DNA of 62,522 nucleotides from Pseudomonadota bacterium (GTDB taxonomy: Bacteria > Desulfobacterota > Desulfarculia > Desulfarculales > Desulfarculaceae). The notes under the pieces were generated by a model. That model made no database searches. It was not told the DNA's origin and saw only the letters and a list, made by a program, of their open reading frames with translations. The number at the start of each line of letters is the position of its first letter. The stretch's first letter is position 1. A program made the position numbers and the translations under genes. The stretch is from contig JAHIQI010000015.1 in the NCBI GenBank assembly GCA_018902755.1, positions 1-62,522 on the forward strand, read 5' to 3'. This document shows, piece by piece, positions 25,796 through 35,000 of the stretch.

Positions 25796-25949
25796 ATGCG
25801 GTTGCGCCTTGCGTGGCCACGCGGCCCTTGGGCCGGGAGGGAAGCGCCTTCAGGCTCTTTGGGCAAAAAGGGCCTGGAATGTGCTAATAATCTATGGGTC
25901 AAAACCACTTTCCACCGCAACCCAATCTCCTGGGAGCTGACCGCCTGTC

Positions 25950-28241
25950 TTGCCCAGCGTGATTAAAAAGCCTGCCGTCTTTCACCTGGCTGCCTGCGCG
26001 CTCCTGTCCCTGGCCGCCTGCGCGCTCCTGCGCTGGCTGTGGGGCCTATACGTCCTGCCCGACGCGGTGCCCGCCGATCTCTGGGGCTGCGCCCAGCCCT
26101 GGGGCCTCAGGCGCTTCGCCTTCCTCACCCTTCCCGCCATGGCCCTGGCCGGGAGCCTGTGCCTGGAGCTGCTGCTGTGGCTAGTCCCGCCGGAGCGCAG
26201 ACCAGCCCTGGCGGGCGTATCTTCCAGCACTCGCGTCTGGGACCTGGCCTCCTACGCCCTGTTGGGGGCGGTGGCCCTGGGGGCCTGGTGGTGGGGGCTT
26301 CCCGGCGCGGGCATGCTGCCCCTGGCCCTGGCGGTGGTGGCCTTGCTTACTGCCAAGGCCGCCCTGCTGCTGCGCCTGCTGTGGTCGGCCTGGTTGCGGC
26401 CCCAGGAGGGCGTCGCCCTGGGCTGGCGCAGGCACGCGGCCATCTTCCTGGCGGTGTTGTGCATCCTGAGCATGACCGGCCTTTGGATGAAGCAGGCCTC
26501 CAGCACCGCCGGTGACGAGGTCTCCTACCTGCTCATGGCCCAGAGCCTGGCTCAGCACGGCACCCTGGACCAGGAGGCCACGGTGCGCGGCAAGGAGTAC
26601 CGCGATTTCTATTTTTGCCGCTGGAGCGGCGGCCTCCGCTGGACCATGGAGTTTTCCCACTCCTACTTCCCCCTGCTTTTGTACCCGCCCTATGCCCTGG
26701 GCGGCCGACTGGGGGTGATGCTCTTTTTCGCGGGCATCATGGCCCTGTTGGCCGGGCAGCTCTACGCCTGGCTGCTGCGGTCCGGGCTGGGCAAGGGCGT
26801 GGCCGCGCTCAGCGCGGGGCTGGTCTTGTTTTCGGGGCCGGTGCTATGCCTGGGGCAGCACGCCCTGAGCGAAGCGCCGGGCATGCTGCTGTTGGTGGTG
26901 GGCCTGCGCCTGGCCGGGGCCGCGCCGCGCCGTCCCCTGGCCGCGCTCCTGGGCCTTTTGGCGGTGAGCGCCTGCCTGTATTTCGTCAAGTTCCGACTGG
27001 CCGCCCTGGGCGGCGGCCTGCTGCTCGCTGCCGGGTTCTGGTGGCTGGAGGCCCGGCTGGGGACGCGCCGCGCCTTGTTCGCTTCCCTGGGCGCGGCCTT
27101 GGCCGCCTTGTTGGCCGCGCTGCTGCTGCCGGGATGGGTCTGGCCCCAGAGCTTTTTGGAAGAGCTGCGGGAGGGCCTGGGCCTGTGGGGCCGCAACGGC
27201 AGCCTGTGGACTCCCCTGCGGGTGATGTTCGGCGGATTGGCCCTGGATCAGGCCTTCGGCCTGCTGATCACCGCGCCGGTGGCGCTCCTGGCCCTGGCCG
27301 GGATACCCGCCGCCCTGCGCCGCATTCCCCGCCCGGCCCTCACCGCCCTGGCCCCGGTGGTGGTGTACGTGGGCATGGTGTGCCTGATGCGCTGGTACCG
27401 CTGGCAAGGCGGCTTCGACCTGCCCGCCCGGCTGTACTTGGTGGTCTTTCCGGCCCTGGCCCTGTTCCTGGGGGTGGTGCTCTCGGCCCTGGCCCGGCCC
27501 TGGTGGCGGCTGGTGGCCTGGGGCGCGGCCCTGGGGGGCCTGGCCTACACCCTGGTGGTGGTGCTGATCCCGGCCCTGCGCTGGGGCCGCTCGGGAATGA
27601 TCAACCCGGCGGTGTCCCTGGCGCAGGAGCGGCTGGGCCTGGCGTTTTACCACCTGCTGCCCAGCACCTTCGTCTACTCGCCCCTGCTGCCCTGGTTCGT
27701 CGGGCTCACCGCCCTGGGCCTGTTGGTCCTGGCCTGGCTGGCCTGGAGAAACTCCGCCACCGCTCAGGCAGGCGCTTGGCGGCTGCCCGCCAAGGAGGCG
27801 GTGGCGCTGGTTGTGGGCCTGGCCTTGTTGATGGCGGCCCCGCTGGCGGGAGCCAAGCTCTGGCCCCCTCGAACCCTGGAGGCCGAGCTGATGCGCGGCA
27901 GCCACCGCTCTCCGCTGTGGGTGGAAAACGCCTTCCCCTGGGACATGCGGGGCCGCAGCCTGAGCAACGGCGGATGGATCAGCGGGAGGTTGTTCTTCCC
28001 GGGCGGAGCGGCCCGCCTCAGGCTGGTGGCCAGGGCGGGCAGCCCCGGCGAGGTTCTGCTGAGCCTGGACGGGCGGTCCCTGCCCGGCCTGGCCTTCAAC
28101 CGGGGCCGCAGCCTGGAAGTCACCTTGGCGCCGGTGAACCGAGGCTGGCACCAGGTGAGCCTCTTCTGGCGCTCCTGCCCCCGGCGCGACTGCTATCTGC
28201 TGGTGGACCGGTTGGAGCTGTTACCCGGCGGTCCCGGATAA
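25950..28241 (+). CDS. GT-C family membrane glycosyltransferase (GT39/ArnT-like)
   Basis: About 760 residues, with a dozen or more hydrophobic helices and a soluble C-terminal domain. After the early helices comes T-A-G-D-E-V-S-Y-L-L-M-A-Q-S-L, the first periplasmic-loop motif of GT-C enzymes, with its acidic catalytic pair. The last 120 residues are beta-rich (W-I-S-G-R-L-F-F-P and V-L-L-S-L-D-G-R), like a periplasmic sugar-binding domain. It should transfer a sugar from a polyprenyl phosphate donor. Start is TTG 25950, or GTG 25959. Its 3' end overlaps the convergent radical SAM gene by 21 bases. Confidence 0.75.
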   Translation: MPSVIKKPAVFHLAACALLSLAACALLRWLWGLYVLPDAVPADLWGCAQPWGLRRFAFLTLPAMALAGSLCLELLLWLVPPERRPALAGVSSSTRVWDLASYALLGAVALGAWWWGLPGAGMLPLALAVVALLTAKAALLLRLLWSAWLRPQEGVALGWRRHAAIFLAVLCILSMTGLWMKQASSTAGDEVSYLLMAQSLAQHGTLDQEATVRGKEYRDFYFCRWSGGLRWTMEFSHSYFPLLLYPPYALGGRLGVMLFFAGIMALLAGQLYAWLLRSGLGKGVAALSAGLVLFSGPVLCLGQHALSEAPGMLLLVVGLRLAGAAPRRPLAALLGLLAVSACLYFVKFRLAALGGGLLLAAGFWWLEARLGTRRALFASLGAALAALLAALLLPGWVWPQSFLEELREGLGLWGRNGSLWTPLRVMFGGLALDQAFGLLITAPVALLALAGIPAALRRIPRPALTALAPVVVYVGMVCLMRWYRWQGGFDLPARLYLVVFPALALFLGVVLSALARPWWRLVAWGAALGGLAYTLVVVLIPALRWGRSGMINPAVSLAQERLGLAFYHLLPSTFVYSPLLPWFVGLTALGLLVLAWLAWRNSATAQAGAWRLPAKEAVALVVGLALLMAAPLAGAKLWPPRTLEAELMRGSHRSPLWVENAFPWDMRGRSLSNGGWISGRLFFPGGAARLRLVARAGSPGEVLLSLDGRSLPGLAFNRGRSLEVTLAPVNRGWHQVSLFWRSCPRRDCYLLVDRLELLPGGPG

Positions 28242-29654
28242 AAGACGCCAGGCGGTGCGGGCGAAATCCCCGGCGGTGGGCCGGTTGGGCATCACCCGGT
28301 TGACCATGCACCAGCCCTTCCACCCCTTGCGCAGCACCTCGTACAGCGGCCCCAAGGGCAGGCGGATCAGGCCGGGCAGGTAGGGCCGCATCCAGGGGAA
28401 CTCCACGCACAGGGCGAAAAGCTTGCCCAGGTTGGCCAACTCCTTCCGGTGCTCCACCTTGAGCACCGAGCCGTGGAAGTAGGCCTGGTCCAGGCCGCTG
28501 AGGTCGCCGTCGAACAGGCCCATGTCCTGGGCCATATCGTGGATGGGCGTGCCGGGGTAGGGGGTCAGGAACGACACCGTGGAAAAGGCGGGCCTGAGGG
28601 CGATGTTCATGTCCAGGGTCTTGAAGTCGGCCGCCAGGGAGCCGCCGGGCAGGCCCACCATGTTCTGCACCCAGCTCACCAAACCGTGCTTTTTCAGCAA
28701 CCGGCCCATCTCGTGGATCTTGTCGTCGGGCACCGGCCGGTTGAGCACCGAGCGCCGGAGCCCCTCGTCGCCGGTCTCCACCGACCAGTTCACGCTGTGG
28801 CAGCCCGCCCGCGTGAGTAGGCTCATCACCTCGTCGTCGGCCTGCAGGGGGTTCAGGGCGCAGCTGAAGGGCACCCCCACCCCCTGGGCGTAGGCCGGGG
28901 AGAACTCGCGCAGCCACTTTTTGCTGAAGCCCAGGGAGGCGTCCACGAAGCGGAAGAACTGCACCGGGTAGTGATCCCTGAGCCCGGCCAGCTCCTGCAC
29001 CAGCAAATCCACCCGGCGCATGCGCACCTTGTTCTTTAGCCCGTGCTTGCTCATGAAGTCTCGGTGGAAGCAGTAGGAGCACTTGAAGGTGCAGCCCCGC
29101 CCGGCCAGCACCGTCTTCATGGGGGTGCGGGCCAGGTGGGGGAACTTGTCGTAGAGCAGGGCCCGGTCCGGGAAGGGCAGGTCGTCCAGGGAGCGCTGCC
29201 CCGGCTCCACCGGACCGGCCACGATTTCCCCGTCCTGTTTGCGGCGCAGGTTGGGGATGCCCTCCAGGCCCAGCCCCCGGTCCATCCGGTCGCACAGCTC
29301 CACCAGGGCCCGCTCGCCCTCGCCCACGCAGATCAAGTCCAGGCCCGGCTCCTGTTCCAACACCGAGGGCACGAAGGTGGGGTGGGGCCCGCCGAAGATG
29401 CTGGTGAGCGGGGCGATGCGTTTGAGGCGGCGGTTGAAGTCGGCGAATCGCTGGTGCGCCCCGGTGACCACGCTGTAGGCCACCAGCTTGATGCCGTGCT
29501 CCTTAACCGTGGCCACCGCGTCGGTGAGGTCCAGGTCGCAGATATGCGGAGTGTGGCCCGCCTTTTTCAGACAGGCCGAGAGGTATTCCACCCCCAGGGG
29601 CTCGAAGCCTCCCAGGGCGAAGTTTTTTATGTCCGCCACGAAAAGAACCTGCAC
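28221..29654 (-). CDS. Cobalamin-dependent radical SAM protein
   Basis: 477 residues: an N-terminal B12-binding Rossmann domain (L-G-V-E-Y-L-S-A-C-L-K-K-A-G-H, then F-G-G-P-H-P-T-F) and a radical SAM core with G-R-G-C-T-F-K-C-S-Y-C, the CxxxCxxC cluster motif. This architecture is shared by methylases and rearrangement enzymes acting on lipids, hopanoids and natural products. The GTG start has AAAGGAG upstream. It is the last gene of a three-gene minus-strand unit with a GT2 and an FAD oxidoreductase; its substrate is likely a lipid or glycan, by context only. Confidence 0.8.
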   Translation of the reverse strand: MQVLFVADIKNFALGGFEPLGVEYLSACLKKAGHTPHICDLDLTDAVATVKEHGIKLVAYSVVTGAHQRFADFNRRLKRIAPLTSIFGGPHPTFVPSVLEQEPGLDLICVGEGERALVELCDRMDRGLGLEGIPNLRRKQDGEIVAGPVEPGQRSLDDLPFPDRALLYDKFPHLARTPMKTVLAGRGCTFKCSYCFHRDFMSKHGLKNKVRMRRVDLLVQELAGLRDHYPVQFFRFVDASLGFSKKWLREFSPAYAQGVGVPFSCALNPLQADDEVMSLLTRAGCHSVNWSVETGDEGLRRSVLNRPVPDDKIHEMGRLLKKHGLVSWVQNMVGLPGGSLAADFKTLDMNIALRPAFSTVSFLTPYPGTPIHDMAQDMGLFDGDLSGLDQAYFHGSVLKVEHRKELANLGKLFALCVEFPWMRPYLPGLIRLPLGPLYEVLRKGWKGWCMVNRVMPNRPTAGDFARTAWRLLSGTAG

Positions 29655-29679
29655 CGCTGACGTCTCTCCTTTGAGGCCC

Positions 29680-30960
29680 TCAGGCCGCCCGGGACCCGGA
29701 GGCCAGGCGCTCCAGGGCCATGCCCGCCGCCCGCCGCCCCGAGCAGATCACGCTGCTGATGGTGCGGCTGTGGGGATAGATGGTGGCGTTGCCCGCGAAG
29801 AACACCCCGGGCAGGCGGTTTTGCAGATCATGGGTTTGTTGGTGGTAGTCCACGTCGAACACCGGGGTGGCCACCGGGCTTTGGGTCACCAGGCAATCGA
29901 CCAGCTCCACCGGCCCCACCATGGCCCTCAGGTCCTTTAGGTAGGTGTCGCGCACCTGGTTGGCCGGGGCGGTGATCAGGGGATGCTCGTCTGCCAGATA
30001 GGCCGAGCAGTAGACCAGGTTGGCGCGGTGATGTCCCAGCAGGGACTGGTTCACCACCACCTTGGAGGAAAAGCCCGGCTCCAGGATGTTGGTCCAATAG
30101 GGCAGCTCCAGGGTCCGGTCCAGGGCCATGAGGGCGCAGGCCACGCCCTGGTACTTCACCCGGCTCTCGAAGCTGAAGTTCACCGGCAGCAGGGCGAAGC
30201 GGTTCAGCGGCAGGGTGTTGATCACCACCCTGGCCGCGTGGCTCTGCCCACCGGCGTGCACCAGGTAGCCGTCTTTGGTGCGCTCCAAGGCGGTCGCCGG
30301 CGAGTTCAGCCGGACATCCGCACCCTGGGTCAGCTCATCCCCCAGACGGCGGGCCAAGCGGTCCAGGCCGCCGTCCAGGTAGCCCAGCATCTCGCCGCTG
30401 ACTCCCTTGGCCTTGGTGGCGGCCAGGCCCTTGATGCGGCCGTGCAGAAAACCGGCGCACACCCGCTCCGGGGGGATGCCGAACTTGTTGCGCATCATGG
30501 GGGCCATCATCTTGTGGTACACGCTCTGGCCCCAGTGGCGCACGATCCAATCCTTGGCGCTCATTCCGGTCAAGTTTTGGCTCTGGGTGAAGCGCGAGCT
30601 GAGCATTCCCGCGCAGAAGCGCAGCTTGTCGGCCAGGTTGAAGGGAGCGAAACGCAGCAGATCCTGGGGGCGGCTGAAGGGATAGAGCCGTCCCTCCAGG
30701 TAGAAGGCCATGGAGGTCTCTTGCCACAGCAGGGAGCCTGTGAGGCCCATCTCGCCGATCAATTCCAGCAGCTCGGTGTCGTGGGGCTTGATGTGGTGAT
30801 AGAACCACTCCACCGATTCACCGGCCACCGGGCCGCAACGCCCCGCCCCGCCCAGGCCGCCGGAGGCCTCCAAGAGCAGACTCCCGGCCCCGCCCCGCAT
30901 CAGGCTTCGGGCGGCGGCCAGGCCGGAGTAACCGCCGCCCAGCACCACGGCGTCATACAT
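29680..30960 (-). CDS. FAD-dependent oxidoreductase (amine oxidase/mutase-like)
   Basis: 426 residues with an N-terminal dinucleotide fold (V-V-L-G-G-G-Y-S-G-L-A-A-A, then L-L-E-A-S-G-G-L-G-G-x-x-R) and a C-terminal FAD closure (P-G-V-F-F-A-G-N-A-T). The body resembles protoporphyrinogen oxidase/UDP-galactopyranose mutase relatives found in surface polysaccharide clusters: Y-H-H-I-K-P-H-D-T-E-L, R-L-Y-P-F-S-R-P. The start overlaps the GT2 gene by eight bases, so they are co-translated. Confidence 0.75.
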   Translation of the reverse strand: MYDAVVLGGGYSGLAAARSLMRGGAGSLLLEASGGLGGAGRCGPVAGESVEWFYHHIKPHDTELLELIGEMGLTGSLLWQETSMAFYLEGRLYPFSRPQDLLRFAPFNLADKLRFCAGMLSSRFTQSQNLTGMSAKDWIVRHWGQSVYHKMMAPMMRNKFGIPPERVCAGFLHGRIKGLAATKAKGVSGEMLGYLDGGLDRLARRLGDELTQGADVRLNSPATALERTKDGYLVHAGGQSHAARVVINTLPLNRFALLPVNFSFESRVKYQGVACALMALDRTLELPYWTNILEPGFSSKVVVNQSLLGHHRANLVYCSAYLADEHPLITAPANQVRDTYLKDLRAMVGPVELVDCLVTQSPVATPVFDVDYHQQTHDLQNRLPGVFFAGNATIYPHSRTISSVICSGRRAAGMALERLASGSRAA

Positions 30961-31687
30961 GGCCGTTCAACCGCAGGTTGAGCAGGTGGCGCAGGGAAAC
31001 CGGGTAGCGCCGGGAGGTGGCGAACTTGGAGTGGCCCCACCTGCGGCGGCGGTGGCGCACCGGCACCTCCCTGACCCGGCCGCCCTGTAGGTAGATGAGC
31101 AGGGGGACCAGGCGATGGGTGCCCCGGCTCCACTCCAGGGAGCGCAGCCGCGCGGTGGGCGCGGCGCGCAGGCCGCAGTTCACGTCCCGGAAATGGTGGC
31201 CGAAAAGCAGCAGGATAAGCAGATTGTAGAACCAGGAAGGCAGGCGCTTGCCCCAGAAGGCGTCACGGCGGCGCACCCGCACGCCGTGCACGCAATCGCA
31301 GCCTTGCTCCACCAGGGCCACCATCGCCGGGATGTGGGCCGGGTCCTCCTGGAGGTCGGCGTCGATGGTCACGCTGACCGGGGCCCTGGCCCGGGCCAAC
31401 CCGGCGGCCAGGGCGGCGCTTTTGCCGGCGTGGGCGATGCGCAGATAGGTGAAGCCCTCGCAGCCCTGCAACAGCCGGGGCCCGTCATCGTCGGAGCCGT
31501 CGTCCACCACGATGACCTCGGCCCCCAGGGAGCCCGCCAACCCCGCCAGCCCGCTATAGAGACCGGGGATGCTTTCCTGCTCGTTGTAAAGCGGCACGAT
31601 TATGGAAACCGCCGGCGCGGCAGGGGAGACAGAACCTGTCTCATGCGCGGTAGCTTGGGAGCAGGGCACGATTTTGTCCTTGGCCAT
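30953..31687 (-). CDS. Family 2 glycosyltransferase (dolichol-phosphate mannosyltransferase-like)
   Basis: 244 residues of a GT-A fold: S-I-I-V-P-L-Y-N-E-Q-E-S-I-P near the start, V-I-V-V-D-D-G-S-D-D, and the metal motif in T-I-D-A-D-L-Q-E-D-P. Such enzymes load a sugar onto a polyprenyl phosphate, the donor that GT-C transferases use, which fits the convergent GT-C gene nearby. No membrane helices follow the catalytic domain, though a hydrophobic stretch (F-Y-N-L-L-I-L-L-L-F-G) is present. It is the first gene of its operon; the ribosome site is weak. Confidence 0.85.
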   Translation of the reverse strand: MAKDKIVPCSQATAHETGSVSPAAPAVSIIVPLYNEQESIPGLYSGLAGLAGSLGAEVIVVDDGSDDDGPRLLQGCEGFTYLRIAHAGKSAALAAGLARARAPVSVTIDADLQEDPAHIPAMVALVEQGCDCVHGVRVRRRDAFWGKRLPSWFYNLLILLLFGHHFRDVNCGLRAAPTARLRSLEWSRGTHRLVPLLIYLQGGRVREVPVRHRRRRWGHSKFATSRRYPVSLRHLLNLRLNGHV

Positions 31688-32076
31688 ATATGCCGCGAAA
31701 CGTAACGGCGTCGTAATGTTAAAAATATCTTAGTATCGTAGCATGCCTATCGGTCAAAACGCTATCCGCAGAATTGATTAATGGTTGTCCGGGGTATGCG
31801 CCTTGCGTAAGGGCGAATTATAAAAACCTGTACATATTAGATATTTAGAGTTACGATTCCCGCCGTGTTCGCCTGCCCGTGAACCAAATGCTGTGCCGAC
31901 ATCTCGCCGCGTCCGCTCAAGGCGAGGGCTCTCTTAACCCTGGGGCGTATCGGTATGCTTTGCAGTCACCCCGCCGCACCCCAAGAGGTTAGGGCAAGCC
32001 TCCAGCATTGCGTTTTCCTGTGACAACTCCAGAGTAACCCGTGGGGCGTTTGGCTTCATGTGGCGTCAGGAAAAAA
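31688..32076. other. Intergenic region between divergent genes
   Basis: 389 bases between the GT2 gene (minus) and the autotransporter (plus). The half next to GT2 is AT-rich; the half next to the autotransporter can form several weak stems. I see no promoter I would defend. Confidence 0.4.
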
Positions 32077-35000
32077 ATGCATAGCTACCTAGAGCGTAAG
32101 TTGGGCCGAAAATTTTTGCTCCTGCCGGTCGTGGTTCTGCTCCTGATTCTGGCCGCCGCTCCGGCCCCGGCCGCCGACCAAACCAACACCGGCACCATCA
32201 CCGGCAACTGGGCCGGCACCTCCGAGGACGACGACTACGACAACCAGGGCACCGTCACCGGCCAGGTGAACATGACCCAGGGTGGGCACGACGTATTCAC
32301 CAACTCCGGCGGCGTGGGCCTTAGCGTGTTCATGAGCAGCGACGGCTCCAACACGGTGGAAAACCAGCTCGGCGGCTCCATAGGCGCAAGCGTCTTCGGC
32401 AGCAACAACACCGCCACGGGCAGCGACGGCGGCTCCAACAGCCTCATCAACGCCGGGACCATAGGCAACAACCTCATGGGCAGCCGCAACAAGGGCGACA
32501 ACAGCAGCGGCGGCTCCAACACCATAACCAACTCGGGCACGGTGACCTTAGACATCTACGGCAGCAACAACAGCGGCGCGAACAGTAGCGGCGGTTCCAA
32601 CGTCATCGGCAACACCGGCACGGTGCGCAACATCTACGGCAGCAGCAACAGCGGCGCGAACAGCAGCGGCGGCTCCAACACCATAACCAACTCCGGCACG
32701 GGTGAATCCGAAATCTACGGCAGCAACAACACCGGTGCGGGGTCCACCGGCGGCTCCAACACAATCGCCAACTCGGGCGAGTTGGACGGCATTTACGGCA
32801 GCTATAACCAAAGCGACTCCAGCAGCGGCGGCTCCAACACAATCACCAACAGCGTCCTGGCCCTGGGCATCATCGGCAGCTTTAACGATGGCGCCTCCAC
32901 CAGCGGCGGCGACAACCTAATCACCAACAGCGGCGTGGCCGTCACTATCTTAGGCAGCTACAACTACGGGGCGGGGGCCGTCGGCGGCTCCAACACCATC
33001 ACCCTTACAGATGCCTCCAGCGGCTTCGGTTCCTTCGGCAGCGTCAACGAAGGTGTGGGCAGCAGCGGGGGCTATAACACCATCACCAACTCCGGCGAGG
33101 ATTACGGCGGCCTGGTCGGCAGCCAAAACGAAGGGGAGGGCAGCAGCGGCGGCTACAATACCGTCATCAACACCGGCCTCGAGGTGTCCGGTCTCGCCGG
33201 AAGCTTCAACGAAGGCGACAACAGCAGCGGCAGCTTCAACACCGTCACCAACACCGGCACGGTGGACGGCGACATCTACGGCAGCGGCAACGGCGGGGTG
33301 GACAGCGTCGGCGGCTCCAACATCATAAGCAACACCGGCACGGTGACCTACGACATCTACGGCAGCTTTAACGATGGCGACTCCAGCAGCGGCGGCTCCA
33401 ACACCATCACCAGCACAGGGACGGTGGATGGCTACATCTGCGGCAGCATCAACGAGGGGGCGGGCAGCAGCGGCGGGGACAACACCATCGTCAACTCCGG
33501 CACGGTGGATGGTTATATCTTCGGCAGCCGCAACCGTAGCGGCAGCGTCGGCGGCGGGGGCAACACCGTCACCAACTCCGGCAGCGTTGCCCAAGTGATA
33601 TACGGCAGCTCCAACGAGGGCGACTCCAGCAGCGGCGGGGGCAACACCATCACCAACACAGCTTCCGGAACGACGGACTTTATCGCTGGCAGCCGGAACA
33701 CGGGCAGCAACAGCAGCGGCGCCGGAAACGTCATCAACAACGCGGGCACCGTCACCAGCGGCATCTACGGCAGCCTTAACGATGGCGACGGCAGCAGCGG
33801 CGGGGGCAACACCATAACCAACAGCGGTACGGTGAACGGCAACATCTGGGGGAGCCTGAATTCGGGCGCGAACAGCAGCAGCACCGGCAACACCATCGTC
33901 AACTCCGGCACGGTGAGCGGCGACATCTACGGCGGCAGAAACACAGGCAGCGGCAGCAGCGGCGGCGACGACACCATAACCAACCGCGGCACGGTGGGCG
34001 GCAGCATCTACGCGGGTGACGGCGACGACCGGGTCAACTTGGAAGGCGGCTCCTCGGTGGGCGGCACGGTAGGCGGCGGCAGCGGCACCGACACCCTGGC
34101 CTTCAGCGGCATGGGCAACCAGGACGGCAGCCTTTGGGGCACCACCTATTTGAACTTCGAGAACCTGGCCTTCTATGGCGGGCGCACCACCCTGACCGGC
34201 GACTGGAGTATCAGCGGGACCACCACGGTGGAAGCGGGCGGCGTGGCCGCGATCAACGGCACCCTGACCAGCGACACGCTGACCAACAACGGCACCCTGG
34301 GGGGCCGCGGCACCATCGTGGGCGAGGTGACCAACAACGGCGTCATCTCGCCGGGCAACAGCATCGGCACCCTGACCATCGACGGCGACTTCATCAACAG
34401 CGGCAGCGGGGTTTTGGCCGTGGAACTGGGCCTGGGATCGGGCGACCGCCTGGTGGTCACCGGCACCGCCTATCTGAACGGCGGAACCCTGCGGGCCGCC
34501 CTGGAGCCGGGGGTCTACACCGGCGGCACCTCCTGGACGGTGCTGAGCGCGGGCAACATCGTGGGCGGCTTCTCCAGCTTCCAGTCGCTCTTGGACTCGG
34601 TGGTGCTGTCCCTGTCCATGGGCGCCTCCAGCGATTGCATCTCCATAACCCTGTCGCGCGCCTCCTACGCCCAGTTCGGCCAGACCGCGAACCAGCGAGT
34701 CGTCGGTGGGCGGCTGGACGACATAGTGCCCCTGGCGGTGGACCGCGACGACGAGATGGCCACGTTGATAACCGCCATGGACTTCGCCTACAGCGCGGCC
34801 CAGATAAGCGCCGCCCTGGAGCAGCTGAGCCCGGAGATGTACAGCGCCTTTGCCTGGTCCGCGCTGCAAAGCGCCCAGGCCTTCGGCGATGTAATTGACC
34901 AGCAGATGGACCAGGAGCGCGACGCGCTCCGCTTGGGGACGCCTACCGCCGAGGGCTCCCCCCAGGGCCTGAACCTGTGGGCCCGCTTCTGGGGCAGCAC

